DNA of 64,000 nucleotides from Paraburkholderia solitsugae (GTDB lineage Bacteria > Pseudomonadota > Gammaproteobacteria > Burkholderiales > Burkholderiaceae): positions 23,163 to 87,162 of the forward strand of contig NZ_WOEY01000011.1 of assembly GCF_013177695.1 (NCBI RefSeq). Direction: 5' to 3'. Under the pieces are notes generated by a model. The model was given only the letters and a program-made list of their open reading frames with translations, had not been told where the DNA came from and did not search any database. This document shows positions 26,796 through 39,386 of the stretch, piece after piece (the stretch's first letter is position 1; each line of letters begins with the position of its first letter). A program made the position numbers and the translations under genes.

Positions 26796-27737
26796 ATGCA
26801 GGCCACTATTCCGCTCGTGTCAGATACTTCTTCCAGCCTCATTTCGGGCCTGCTGCCCGGCCACTTCGCATCAGGTCTCGGCCTCGCGTTCGGCAGCTTG
26901 CCCAGCGGCCTGCAGATCGCATTCGTGATCGTATTCGGCCTGGTGATCGGCAGTTTCCTGAACGTGGTCGTGCATCGGGTGCCGATCATGCTGGAGCGTG
27001 CGTGGCGCGAGGAAGTCAGCGAGGCCACCGAACAACCCCTCGAAGGCGACGGCTTGCCCGCCCGCTACAACCTGTGGGTGCCGCGCAGCGCGTGCCCTCA
27101 TTGCGGCCATGTGCTCAGCGCATGGGAGAACCTGCCGGTACTGAGCTATTTGCTGTTGCGCGGGCGCTGCTCCGCATGCAAGACACACGTAAGTCTGCGC
27201 TACCCGCTGCTCGAAATCGCCAGCGCCGCCTTCGCGGCCGGGGCGCTCGCACTGTACGGGCCGACCGGCATGGCACTCGCCGCCTTCGGACTGTGCGCCG
27301 CATTGCTCGCAATGAGCGCGATCGATATCGATACACATCTGCTGCCTGACTCCATGACGCTGCCGCTCCTGTGGGCCGGCTTGATCGTGAACTTCAACGG
27401 CACGTTCGCAAGCCTCCACGATGCCGTGCTGGGCGCGATCTTCGGCTACCTGATGCTGTGGGCCGTACATTGGCTGTTCCGTCTGGTACGCGGCGTCGAA
27501 GGCATGGGCTATGGCGATTTCAAACTGCTGGCTGCGCTCGGCGCGTGGCTCGGCTGGGCGGCGCTACCGCAGATCGTGCTGATCGCGGCGGTCGCTGGCG
27601 CGGTGGTCGGTCTCGCGGCGACGTGGCGCGGCCGCATGCACTTCTCTGAGCCACTGCCGTTCGGGCCATTTCTCGCAGCGGGCGGTGCTGTTACGCTATT
27701 TCTCGGCACACCGCTTTACCTGGCATTGGGGGGCTGA
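26796..27737 (+). CDS. pilD: Prepilin leader peptidase / N-methyltransferase
   Basis: A 313-residue inner membrane aspartic protease that cleaves and N-methylates type IV prepilins. The zinc-binding Cys pairs CPHC and CSAC near residues 97-130 and the two catalytic aspartates (in SAIDIDTHLLPD near 175 and GMGYGDFKLL near 235) are present. About eight membrane segments. The ORF carries an N-terminal insertion (about residues 66-90). No pilin genes are in the window. Confidence 0.95.
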   Translation: MQATIPLVSDTSSSLISGLLPGHFASGLGLAFGSLPSGLQIAFVIVFGLVIGSFLNVVVHRVPIMLERAWREEVSEATEQPLEGDGLPARYNLWVPRSACPHCGHVLSAWENLPVLSYLLLRGRCSACKTHVSLRYPLLEIASAAFAAGALALYGPTGMALAAFGLCAALLAMSAIDIDTHLLPDSMTLPLLWAGLIVNFNGTFASLHDAVLGAIFGYLMLWAVHWLFRLVRGVEGMGYGDFKLLAALGAWLGWAALPQIVLIAAVAGAVVGLAATWRGRMHFSEPLPFGPFLAAGGAVTLFLGTPLYLALGG

Positions 27738-27740
27738 AGC

Positions 27741-28343
27741 ATGTTTGCTGTGGGATTGACCGGCGGCATAGGCAGCGGCAAATCGACCGTGGCCGACCTG
27801 TTCGCCGCGCACGGCGTACCGCTTGTCGACACGGACCTGATCGCGCACCGCATCACAACGCCGCACGGCATTGCGATGCCACAGATCGCCGCGGAGTTCG
27901 GCGATTCGTTCGTTGCGGCAGACGGCTCGCTCGACCGCGCCCGCATGCGCACGTTGGTGTTCAGCGACGACGGCGCGCGCAAACGCCTGGAAGGCATCAC
28001 GCATCCGTTGATTCGTGCGGAGACCGAGCGCGAGCAGCGTGAGGCGCAAGGGCCGTACGTGATCGTGGTCGTACCTCTGCTGGTGGAGTCAGGTAACTGG
28101 AAGACGCGCGTGAATCGTGTGCTGACGGTCGATTGCAGCGTCGAGACGCAAATCTCGCGCGTGATGAGTCGCAACGGGTTCAGCCGTGAACAGGTGCTGG
28201 CGATCATCGCCCGCCAGGCGACGCGCGAAGCACGCCTCGCCGCTGCCGACGACGTCATCGAGAACGACAACGCACCGTTCGACGCGCTCAAGGCGCACGT
28301 CGATGCGCAGCATCGCGTCTATCTGTCGCTAGCGGGCGCATGA
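27741..28343 (+). CDS. coaE: Dephospho-CoA kinase
   Basis: A 200-residue enzyme for the last step of coenzyme A synthesis. The P-loop [12 protein letters not shown] is at residues 5-16, followed by the family [10 protein letters not shown] segment. It follows pilD after three bases, as in many proteobacterial pil-coaE-zapD-yacG clusters. Confidence 0.96.
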   Translation: MFAVGLTGGIGSGKSTVADLFAAHGVPLVDTDLIAHRITTPHGIAMPQIAAEFGDSFVAADGSLDRARMRTLVFSDDGARKRLEGITHPLIRAETEREQREAQGPYVIVVVPLLVESGNWKTRVNRVLTVDCSVETQISRVMSRNGFSREQVLAIIARQATREARLAAADDVIENDNAPFDALKAHVDAQHRVYLSLAGA

Positions 28344-28499
28344 CAACACGCGGCCGTGCGCCGCGTCCCACGTCGGTTTGTTGAGCTTCGCGGTGGCACA
28401 CGAACCAAAGCACGCCGAAACCCACCCGAAACACGTGAAAAAAGTTGCGAATTCGCGCTGAAAAAGTGCGTGATTGCTAGGGTAGTCTCACGGCATTAG

Positions 28500-29300
<801 letters not shown>

Positions 29301-29414
29301 GCCAAGCTGTAACGCCCGCCTTGTAGAAGTGAATCGCGGGGCCGCGCCTTTGAACCGGCGAAAAATGCCCCTATATTCGTTACTTGTTCCGTTTCCGATT
29401 GACTGCCTGACCGT

Positions 29415-29612
29415 ATGCCTACTGTCGTCAAATGCCCCACTTGCGGGAAGGATGTCCGCTGGACCCCTGAAAACCGCTTCCGCCCGTTCTGCTCCGACCG
29501 CTGCAAGCAGATCGACCTCGGCGCCTGGGCCGCTGAGAAGTACAAGATAGGCGGCACGGATGAAGAAGCGCCGTCAGATGAATCGCCTACTGGGGATTAC
29601 AACCCACACTGA
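29415..29612 (+). CDS. yacG: DNA gyrase inhibitor / zinc-finger protein YacG
   Basis: A 65-residue protein with the four zinc cysteines Cys7, Cys10, Cys26 and Cys30 (CPTC ... CSDRC) and an acidic tail. In E. coli YacG binds GyrB and blocks DNA binding by gyrase. The coaE-zapD-yacG order is widespread. Confidence 0.95.
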   Translation: MPTVVKCPTCGKDVRWTPENRFRPFCSDRCKQIDLGAWAAEKYKIGGTDEEAPSDESPTGDYNPH

Positions 29613-29698
29613 GGGCGGCAGACTCACGCAGCGATGCGATGCAGTCGCGCGCGGCGACGCTGCTCGCGCAGCGCCGCCTGCAACCACGAATCAGTTTT

Positions 29699-30121
29699 CT
29701 AGTTTTTCTCAGCCGCGAGCCATTCCAGCACGGGAATCGTCGCCGGCAACAACGGTGAGACATCCGCCGGCAGCGTCTGCCAGACAAACGCCTGACCTTC
29801 CCGGCCGTGCGGTTCACCGGACCACTGCGTCACCTTGCAGAAGAACAGCCGCACATAGGCGTGCGGGTAGTCGTGTTCGAGCGTGTGCCAAAGATGGCTC
29901 GCCTTGACGTCGATACCCAGCTCCTCGTGCAGTTCACGGGCTAGTGCGGCCTCGACCGACTCGCCCGCTTCCAGCTTACCGCCCGGAAACTCCCAATACC
30001 CTTCGTACGGCTTGCCGGCCGGGCGCTGCGCCAGCAGATAGTGTCCGTCTGGCTGAATCAGCACGCCGACGGCGACTTCCGTCACCGGGCGGCCAGCGGC
30101 ATTCTTCTGCGCGTCGCTCAT
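29699..30121 (-). CDS. mutT: NUDIX hydrolase, MutT type
   Basis: A 140-residue NUDIX hydrolase likely removing oxidised dGTP (8-oxo-dGTP) from the nucleotide pool. The NUDIX box is at residues 48-70 (GGKLEAGE...RELHEELGI) with VAVGVLIQPDGHYLLAQRP before it, the MutT pattern. The ATG at 30121 overlaps the stop of the upstream DUF815 gene (ATGA). No thiamine-synthase fusion is present. Confidence 0.9.
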   Translation of the reverse strand: MSDAQKNAAGRPVTEVAVGVLIQPDGHYLLAQRPAGKPYEGYWEFPGGKLEAGESVEAALARELHEELGIDVKASHLWHTLEHDYPHAYVRLFFCKVTQWSGEPHGREGQAFVWQTLPADVSPLLPATIPVLEWLAAEKN

Positions 30122-30987
30122 GCCGGGGCCTTCCGGCCGGACCAGTCGCGCGCGAACTGCCACGCGACACGCCCGGAGCGCGAACCGCGCTCCAGCGCCC
30201 ATACCAGCGCATCGCCGCGCGCCGCTTCGACTTCTGCGTCGTCGCAGCCGAAATAGCGCAGCCAGTGGCCGATGATCGACAGGTAGTCGTCCTGTTTGAA
30301 CGGGTAGAAGCTCACCCACAGCCCGAAGCGCTCGGACAGCGAGATCTTTTCTTCGACCAGTTCGCCCGGATGAATCTCGCCGTCGGCCATGTGCTTGTAC
30401 GTCTCGTTGTCGCTCATGTACTCGGGCAGCAGATGGCGGCGGTTGGACGTTGCGTAGATCAGCACGTTGTCTGACTGCGCAGCGATCGAGCCATCCAGCG
30501 CGACCTTCAGCGCCTTGTAGCCCGACTCGCCGTCTTCGAACGAGAGGTCGTCGCAGAACACCACGAAACGCTCCGGCCGTTGCGCGATCAGATCGACGAT
30601 GTCGCCGAGATCGTGCAAATCGTCTTTATCCACTTCGATCAGGCGCAGGCCGTCTTTCGCATAGGCGTTCAGGCAAGCCTTGATCAGCGACGACTTGCCC
30701 GTGCCGCGCGCACCCGTCAGCAGCACGTTATTGGCCGGCTGCTTGTGCACGAACTGAAGCGTGTTCTGCTCGATCAATCCTTTCTGACGATCGATGTTTT
30801 GCAGGTCGTCGAGCGTGATCGACGAAATGGCGGGAACCGGCTGCAGATAGCCACGCCCCTGGCGCTTGCGCCAGCGAAAGGCAACCGCCGCCGACCAGTC
30901 AATCTCCGGTTCGGCGGGCGGAAGCATCGCTTCGAGGCGGACGAGTACGGCTTCTGCCCGGGTCAGAAACTTTTCGAGTTTGTCCAT
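30118..30987 (-). CDS. DUF815 AAA-type ATP-binding protein
   Basis: A 289-residue ATPase of unknown function. Walker A GARGTGKS is at residues 92-99 and Walker B-like FVVFCDDLSFE near 148. The DUF815 family is widespread in proteobacteria, always predicted cytoplasmic, with no established role. ATG at 30987 is chosen (MDKLEKFLTR); a TTG seven codons upstream (31008) is an alternative. It follows argJ by some 40 bases and is coupled to mutT, which suggests one transcript argJ-DUF815-mutT. Confidence 0.85.
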   Translation of the reverse strand: MDKLEKFLTRAEAVLVRLEAMLPPAEPEIDWSAAVAFRWRKRQGRGYLQPVPAISSITLDDLQNIDRQKGLIEQNTLQFVHKQPANNVLLTGARGTGKSSLIKACLNAYAKDGLRLIEVDKDDLHDLGDIVDLIAQRPERFVVFCDDLSFEDGESGYKALKVALDGSIAAQSDNVLIYATSNRRHLLPEYMSDNETYKHMADGEIHPGELVEEKISLSERFGLWVSFYPFKQDDYLSIIGHWLRYFGCDDAEVEAARGDALVWALERGSRSGRVAWQFARDWSGRKAPA

Positions 30988-31029
30988 GGCTGTGAAATAA
31001 GCGGCCAAAACGCCGCGTAATGAACCTGG

Positions 31030-32271
31030 TTACGAACGATAGTCGGCGTTGATGCTCACGTAGTCGTGCGACAGATCGCAAGTCCAGATCGTGGCTTGCG
31101 CATCGCCGCGGCCGAGTACGACACGAATGCCGATCTCGCTCTTTTTCATGACGCGCTGGCCATCTTCCTCACGGTAGGCCGGATTGCGGCCGCCGGCAGT
31201 GGCGACCAGCACGTCGTCCAGATACAGATCGATCTTGCCGACGTCGAGATCGTCCACGCCGGCATAGCCGATAGCCGCGAGAATGCGGCCAAGATTCGGG
31301 TCCGATGCATAGAAGGCCGTCTTCACGAGCGGCGAGTGGCCGATCGCGTAAGCGATCTGGCGGCATTCGCCTACGCTCGAGCCGCCTTCGACCTGCACGG
31401 TCATGAATTTGGTCGCGCCTTCGCCGTCGCGCACGATCAGTTGTGCGAGGGTCTGGGCGATTTCGGTCACCGCGTCGCGCAACGCTGCATAAGCGGGCGC
31501 GTCGGTGGACGTGATCGCGGGCAGGCTCGATTTGCCAGACGCGATCAGGATGAAGGAATCGTTGGTCGACGTATCGCCGTCGATTGTGATGCAGTTGAAC
31601 GAGCGGTCCGCCACGTGCTTGACCAGCGCGTCGAGCACCGGTTGCGCGACGGCGGCGTCGAACGCGAGGAAGCCAAGCATGGTCGCCATGTTCGGCTTGA
31701 TCATGCCGGCGCCCTTGCTGATACCGGTCAGCGTGACCGTGTGGCCGTCGATCGTGACCTGGCGCGAAGCCGCTTTCGGCAAGGTGTCAGTGGTCATAAT
31801 CGCTTGGGCGGCGTCGTACCAGTTGGCTTCCTTGCGGTTCGCCAGCGCGGCCGGCAGACCTGCCTTCAGACGATCGACCGGTAGCGGTTCCAGAATCACG
31901 CCGGTCGAGAACGGCAGCACCTGTTCCGGCGCGATGTCCGCGAGACTCGCGAGTTCAGCGCAGGTTTCGCGTGCTGCAGCGAGGCCCGGTTCGCCCGTGC
32001 CCGCATTCGCATTACCGGTGTTGATCACGAGCGCGCGAATCGGCTTGCCGCCCGCACGCACGCGCTCCAGATTCTCACGGCACACCGTAACGGGCGCGGC
32101 GCAAAAGCGGTTCTGTGTGAACACGCCACCTACCGTCGCACCTTCGCCAACGGAAATGACCAGCACGTCCTTGCGGTTCGGTTTGCGGATATTCGCCTCC
32201 GCCCAGCCCAGTGTCACGCCGGCGATGGGATGGAGTTGAGCGGGATCGATCGAGGGAAAATTGACAGCCAT
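31030..32271 (-). CDS. argJ: Bifunctional ornithine acetyltransferase / N-acetylglutamate synthase
   Basis: A 413-residue arginine-synthesis enzyme that recycles the acetyl group from N-acetylornithine to glutamate. The self-cleavage site is Ala196-Thr197 in KPNMATMLG; Thr197 becomes the catalytic N-terminus of the beta chain. The open frame begins at 32373 but ATG at 32271 ([12 protein letters not shown]) fits the family. Confidence 0.96.
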   Translation of the reverse strand: MAVNFPSIDPAQLHPIAGVTLGWAEANIRKPNRKDVLVISVGEGATVGGVFTQNRFCAAPVTVCRENLERVRAGGKPIRALVINTGNANAGTGEPGLAAARETCAELASLADIAPEQVLPFSTGVILEPLPVDRLKAGLPAALANRKEANWYDAAQAIMTTDTLPKAASRQVTIDGHTVTLTGISKGAGMIKPNMATMLGFLAFDAAVAQPVLDALVKHVADRSFNCITIDGDTSTNDSFILIASGKSSLPAITSTDAPAYAALRDAVTEIAQTLAQLIVRDGEGATKFMTVQVEGGSSVGECRQIAYAIGHSPLVKTAFYASDPNLGRILAAIGYAGVDDLDVGKIDLYLDDVLVATAGGRNPAYREEDGQRVMKKSEIGIRVVLGRGDAQATIWTCDLSHDYVSINADYRS

Positions 32272-32389
32272 GGTCGCGACCTGTCGAAGAAAATGCCGGC
32301 AGACGCCGGCATCGAGGGAAACGGAAACTGATGGTTCGGGCGCGTTGCCGAACCACCGCGAAATCACCAGCAAAGCGCTGTGTAAAACG

Positions 32390-32416
32390 AAGCGGCGCGC
32401 TTAAAGCGCGCCGCTT
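32390..32416 (-). terminator. Probable secA terminator
   Basis: A perfect 11-bp inverted repeat (AAGCGGCGCGC / GCGCGCCGCTT, five-base loop) just after the secA stop, followed on the minus strand by CGTTTT. The T-run is short. Confidence 0.7.
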
Positions 32417-32422
32417 TCGCCA

Positions 32423-35233
<2,811 letters not shown>

Positions 35234-35523
35234 CGGATCGGTGTCTGCGTCGCGGCTTCGGCTGGTTCGCGGCGTGCGGTTCATGCACGTGCGCTCCGGG
35301 GTCGGAAGGGCCTCGGCGGCTTAGTCCAAGAGTGAATTCGAATCGGGCATTTTAGCACGCGCCCCCGCCCGCGCCTGTGTCAGCGGCGCGACGGCGGCAA
35401 GGCACAGGAAGCCCGCTCCGGCGACGTCCGACGGTACGCATTGAGGCGGGTCCGCGTGCATCCCGCGCGGTACAATCGCGGCGTGAGCGCACATAGGGTG
35501 CGAACACGCCGTCACTGTCAAAC

Positions 35524-36009
35524 ATGAGCCGTTTTCCGTCCTTTTCAAGGCCGCCGCCCAAGCAGTTCAAAGCGCGCCGCCCGCAACCCGTCGCCGAAGT
35601 GCTGAATCGCACTGACGCGTTCGTGGCCCTGCGCGCAGGCGTCGAGCAGATTGCGGCTCTGGAAAAGGATTTGCGCGAACTGCTGCCGGATTATCTGGCC
35701 ACGAGCGTGGAGCCAAGCTTCATCAAGGAAGGCGTGCTGGCCCTGTTTGCCGGGCACAACGCGCTGGCCGCCCGCTTGCGCCAGATTGAGCCGCGCTTGC
35801 TGTCGGATCTGCAGCAGCGCGGCTGGCCGGTGAATGCGCTGAGGATTCGCGTGCGTCCGCAGCCTTTGAAGGAGCCGCCGCCGGTCAAACAGGCGCGCAT
35901 GACGCCAGTCGGCGCGGACGCGCTGCACGCGCTCTCCGAATCGCTCGCGCCCTCGCCGCTGCAGGAGGCTTTGGCGAAAATGGCAGCGCGGCATAGGAGA
36001 AATCGCTGA
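35524..36009 (+). CDS. DUF721 / DciA family protein
   Basis: A 161-residue protein with the DUF721 fold (about 20-120), a KH-like domain. DciA proteins help load the replicative helicase DnaB in bacteria that lack DnaC; betaproteobacteria normally use DciA, so that role is likely. The N-terminus is Pro/Arg-rich and the C-terminus basic. It stands between the divergent secA and the convergent lpxC. Confidence 0.82.
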   Translation: MSRFPSFSRPPPKQFKARRPQPVAEVLNRTDAFVALRAGVEQIAALEKDLRELLPDYLATSVEPSFIKEGVLALFAGHNALAARLRQIEPRLLSDLQQRGWPVNALRIRVRPQPLKEPPPVKQARMTPVGADALHALSESLAPSPLQEALAKMAARHRRNR

Positions 36010-36011
36010 AC

Positions 36012-36047
36012 AAAAAATAAGCGGCCCAGATGGGCCGCTTATTTTTC
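36012..36047. terminator. Bidirectional terminator between the DciA gene and lpxC
   Basis: Stem AATAAGCGGCCCA / TGGGCCGCTTATT with A-run on the left and TTTTT on the right; stops both converging transcripts. Confidence 0.9.
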
Positions 36048-36089
36048 ATCCATTCGCTTCGGACATTTCATCCGAAGGCGCTACGCCGA

Positions 36090-37007
36090 TTAGGCAAACG
36101 CCGTTTGCGTTTCGTACGCGAAGCCGCGCGGCGCCTTCTGCGTGTCGTCGAACGTGACGATTTCGTACGCATCTTCATGCGCCAGCAACTCGCGCAGCAA
36201 AGCGTTGTTCAGGCCGTGGCCCGACTTGTACGCCGTGTACGAAGCCAGCAACGGATGGCCGACCACGTACAGGTCGCCGATCGCGTCGAGCATCTTGTGC
36301 TTCACGAACTCGTCGTCGTAACGCAGGCCGTCGTTGTTCAGAATGCGGTATTCGTCCAGCACGATGGCGTTATCCATGCTGCCGCCGCGTGCCAAACCGA
36401 GTTCGCGCATCATTTCCACTTCATGCGCAAAGCCGAACGTACGCGCACGAGCGATTTCGCGCACATACGACGTATTGGCGAAATCCACTTCCAGCGCCTG
36501 ACCGGTCTTATCCACAGCCGGGTGACGGAAATCGATGGTGAATTTGAGCTTGAAGCCGAAATACGGATCGAGGCGCGCGAACTTATCGCCGTCGCGAATT
36601 TCGACCGGCTTGGTGACCTTAATGAATTTCTTCGGTGCGTTCTGTTCCTCAATACCGGCCGACTGAATCAGAAACACGAACGAACCCGCACTGCCGTCCA
36701 TGATCGGAATTTCTTCGGCGGTGACATCGATATAGAGGTTATCGATGCCGAGGCCTGCGCATGCGGACATCAAATGCTCGATGGTCGACACGCGCGCGCC
36801 GTCTTTCTGCAACACGGAAGCCAAACGCGTATCGCCAATCGCCATCGCCGACGCGGGAATATCCACCGGCGTGGGCAAATCCACGCGCGAAAACACGATG
36901 CCGGTGTTGGCCGCCGCCGGGCGGAGCGTCAGTTCGACTTTGCGGCCGGAGTGCAGGCCAATGCCGACTGTCTTGACAATTGATTTGATAGTGCGCTGCT
37001 TCAGCAT
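36090..37007 (-). CDS. lpxC: UDP-3-O-acyl-N-acetylglucosamine deacetylase
   Basis: A 305-residue zinc enzyme for the committed step of lipid A synthesis. Zinc ligands are His78 (STIEHLMSA) and the His/Asp pair in [12 protein letters not shown] near 235. Full family length. It lies downstream of the dcw cluster, as in E. coli, separated from ftsZ by the peroxiredoxin gene. Its C-terminus (AYETQTAFA) is the kind of tail degraded by FtsH in enterobacteria, but that is inference here. Confidence 0.97.
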   Translation of the reverse strand: MLKQRTIKSIVKTVGIGLHSGRKVELTLRPAAANTGIVFSRVDLPTPVDIPASAMAIGDTRLASVLQKDGARVSTIEHLMSACAGLGIDNLYIDVTAEEIPIMDGSAGSFVFLIQSAGIEEQNAPKKFIKVTKPVEIRDGDKFARLDPYFGFKLKFTIDFRHPAVDKTGQALEVDFANTSYVREIARARTFGFAHEVEMMRELGLARGGSMDNAIVLDEYRILNNDGLRYDDEFVKHKMLDAIGDLYVVGHPLLASYTAYKSGHGLNNALLRELLAHEDAYEIVTFDDTQKAPRGFAYETQTAFA

Positions 37008-37026
37008 GGTGATCTTCTATTCGATT

Positions 37027-37050
37027 GAAAATCCCAATCGGGATTTTTTA
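37027..37050. other. Hairpin in the lpxC leader
   Basis: AAAATCCC and GGGATTTT pair around a four-base loop, 20-43 bases upstream of the lpxC ATG. On the plus strand it is followed by TTTTTTATT and could act as a terminator there; on the minus strand it would be in the 5' untranslated region of lpxC. Confidence 0.6.
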
Positions 37051-37063
37051 TTCCATAGCGCGA

Positions 37064-37069
37064 AGTATA
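37064..37069 (-). promoter_or_regulatory. Predicted lpxC -10 element
   Basis: TATACT on the minus strand, 57-62 bases upstream of the lpxC ATG; no strong -35. The leader hairpin would begin within about ten bases of the transcription start. Confidence 0.4.
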
Positions 37070-37154
37070 CTCCAATACCCTAAGGAGCGTCGTTGCACGG
37101 AACGTATCAATCTGTTTCGCTGCATTACTCAATGGGCGCCCGTCAGGGAAAGCG

Positions 37155-37216
37155 TGACGGGCCGATGTCCGGAACGGAGGCGTTTCCGGTCATCGGCCCG
37201 CGTAACGGCCCGTCAC
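37155..37216. repeat. Nested and competing inverted repeats between the peroxiredoxin gene and lpxC
   Basis: Arms at 37158-37174 and 37184-37200 pair over 17 positions with one mismatch. The segment GTGACGGGCC (37154-37163) is also exactly complementary to GGCCCGTCAC (37207-37216), and a third related word lies near 37138. Two exclusive folds are therefore possible. There is no T-run. Confidence 0.6.
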
Positions 37217-37297
37217 AAAAGCGTCTTATGCGCCGTTGCCCTGATACAACGCGGTAACCGCGCAGACTCGGGACGTTGGCATAGAACGCAATCGTAA

Positions 37298-37803
37298 CTA
37301 GCTCAACGTAGCGAGGATACTCCCTGCATCGCTGACTTCGAATTTGCCGGCAGCCTCGACGTTCAACGTCTTGACCACGCCGTCGTCGACAACCATCGCG
37401 TAGCGCTGGGAACGGATTCCCATGCCGCGCGCCGACAAATCCTGCTCAAGACCGAGCGCCCGCGTGAAAGCCGCGCTGCCGTCCGCCATCATGCGCACCT
37501 TGCCCGAGGCGTGCTGATCGCGTCCCCACGCGCCCATTACGAACGCGTCGTTGACGGACACGCACCAGATCTCGTCGATGCCGAGCGCGCGCAACTGCTC
37601 GGCGTGCTCGACGTAACCCGGTACATGTTTGGCCGAACAGGTCGGCGTAAACGCTCCCGGCAACCCGAAGATCACCACGCGCTTACCTGCCGTCTGCTCG
37701 CGCACGTCGAAGCTGTTAGGCCCCAGCGTGCAGCCCGCGCCCGCGCGTCTTCGACGAACTCGAAGAGCGTCGCGTCGGGCAGCTTTTCACCTGTCTGAAT
37801 CAT
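37298..37803 (-). pseudogene. Peroxiredoxin (Prx5/AhpC-TSA type), frameshifted as given
   Basis: Redoxin-family thiol peroxidase; full-length relatives have about 168 residues. The 5' part (ATG at 37803: MIQTGEKLPDATLFEFVEDAR) and the rest (from GCTLGPNSFDV, with catalytic Cys in GAFTPTCSAKH, to the stop at 37298) are in different frames. The break lies in the GC-only run around 37731-37746, where two extra bases fit best. Both halves are otherwise well conserved. Either a recent inactivating change or a sequencing error in a GC run; the 135-residue part from GTG 37705 still keeps the active-site cysteine. Confidence 0.8.
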
Positions 37804-38052
37804 GCTCAGTCCTTTGCATCGATGCGAAGCACGCTCGCACGTTGTCGTGTCGCAGTGAATTCAGCGTCTGCCTAACGACAGGCTCCGCCATCCGGCGACA
37901 GTGGCCCCATCCGCTTCGCGAATCCGAAGAGGGCACTTGTCCTGGCCGCGAATCAAACGATACGCGACTTGTTCGCCGTTCACCCGCCACGCTCGTGCAT
38001 TCGTCTGCCAGCGCCGCTAAAACAGCGCGGCAACGAAAGCCTGCTCGTGCGC
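37804..38052. other. 249-base gap between ftsZ and the peroxiredoxin gene
   Basis: No coding region or hairpin with T-run recognised. It should hold the peroxiredoxin promoter. Confidence 0.4.
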
Positions 38053-39255
38053 TCAGTCCGCCTGCTTGCGCAGGAACGCCGGAATGTCGTACGTATCGAC
38101 GCCCTTTTCCTGCAGCGCCTGCACGTGCGAAGCCGCCGTATCGCGCGACGTGCGCCACACAGCCGGCGTATCCAGCGCGCCGTAATCGGCCGTGCTTGCA
38201 TGCGACGACGACGGTGCGTAAGCAGCGTGCTGCATTGCGCCGATCGGCTGGTTGTCCGTGCCGGTACGCAGCAGCGTCATCGGTGCCGATTGCTGCTTCT
38301 TCGCCGCACGGCCCAGACCCGTTGCCACGACCGTCACGCGCAGCGCGTCGCCCATTGCATCGTCGTACACCGCGCCGAAGATCACGGTTGCGTCTTCTGC
38401 CGCATAGCTCTTGATGGTGTTCATCACTTCGCGCGTTTCCGACAGACGCAGCGAACGGCTCGACGTGATGTTGACCAGCACGCCACGCGCGCCCGACAGA
38501 TCCACCCCTTCCAGCAGCGGGCTGGCCACAGCCTGCTCAGCAGCCAGACGTGCGCGATCGACACCGGCCACCGTCGCCGTGCCCATCATCGCCTTGCCCT
38601 GCTCGCCCATCACCGTCTTCACGTCTTCGAAGTCGACGTTCACCAGACCGTCGACGTTGATGATTTCCGCGATACCGGCCACTGCGTTGTTGAGAACGTC
38701 GTCTGCGCACTGGAAGCACTTGTCCATCTCGGCGTCATCGCCCATCACCTCGAACAGCTTGTCGTTCAGAACGACGATCAGCGAGTCGACGTGATCCTCC
38801 AGTTGCTGCGAACCCGCTTCTGCCACGCGCATCCGCTTGCCGCCTTCGAATTCGAACGGCTTGCTGACCACGCCAACAGTCAAGATACCCATTTCCTTGG
38901 CGATCTGCGCAACCACGGGTGCTGCGCCCGTGCCCGTGCCGCCGCCCATACCGGCGGTGATGAAGACCATGTGCGCGCCGCGCAATGCGTCGGCGATGCG
39001 CTCACGTGCTTCTTCTGCTGCCGCGCGGCCCATTTCAGGCTTTGCGCCAGCGCCCAGACCCGTGTTACCGAGCTGGATCACCGCGGAAGCGCGCGAGCGC
39101 GACAGAGCCTGCGCGTCCGTGTTCATCACGATGAAGTCGACGCCTTGCACGCCTTTGTTGATCATGTGCTGAACGGCATTGCCGCCAGCGCCACCTACTC
39201 CGATCACCTTGATGATGGTGCCGTTCGTTTCGGTTTCCAGCATCTGGAATTCCAT
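38053..39255 (-). CDS. ftsZ: Cell division protein FtsZ
   Basis: A 400-residue tubulin homologue forming the Z-ring. The GTP-binding signature GGGTGTGAAP is near 105, T7 loop NVDFEDVKT near 205, and the C-terminal peptide DIPAFLRKQ that binds FtsA/ZipA/ZapD ends the protein. ATG at 39255 has GGAGG five bases upstream. It is the last dcw gene, 131 bases after ftsA; that gap could hold its own promoter. The 249 bases after it, to the peroxiredoxin start, show no clear element. Confidence 0.98.
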   Translation of the reverse strand: MEFQMLETETNGTIIKVIGVGGAGGNAVQHMINKGVQGVDFIVMNTDAQALSRSRASAVIQLGNTGLGAGAKPEMGRAAAEEARERIADALRGAHMVFITAGMGGGTGTGAAPVVAQIAKEMGILTVGVVSKPFEFEGGKRMRVAEAGSQQLEDHVDSLIVVLNDKLFEVMGDDAEMDKCFQCADDVLNNAVAGIAEIINVDGLVNVDFEDVKTVMGEQGKAMMGTATVAGVDRARLAAEQAVASPLLEGVDLSGARGVLVNITSSRSLRLSETREVMNTIKSYAAEDATVIFGAVYDDAMGDALRVTVVATGLGRAAKKQQSAPMTLLRTGTDNQPIGAMQHAAYAPSSSHASTADYGALDTPAVWRTSRDTAASHVQALQEKGVDTYDIPAFLRKQAD

Positions 39256-39386
39256 GTTGCCTCCGTCAAGATAAAAAATTACAGCCACTCGGCCGTTATT
39301 CGGCAGGAGATCGGGCAACCTCCTGTCGCGCGCCAGCCGCCGGCACCGGCGCGAGTTTTCGAAACCTGTTCTGAAACGCGAATTCG

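Noticed and set aside
37787..38158. A 123-codon minus-strand frame spanning the gap after ftsZ
   Set aside because: It overlaps the ftsZ 3' end in another frame and has no family match.
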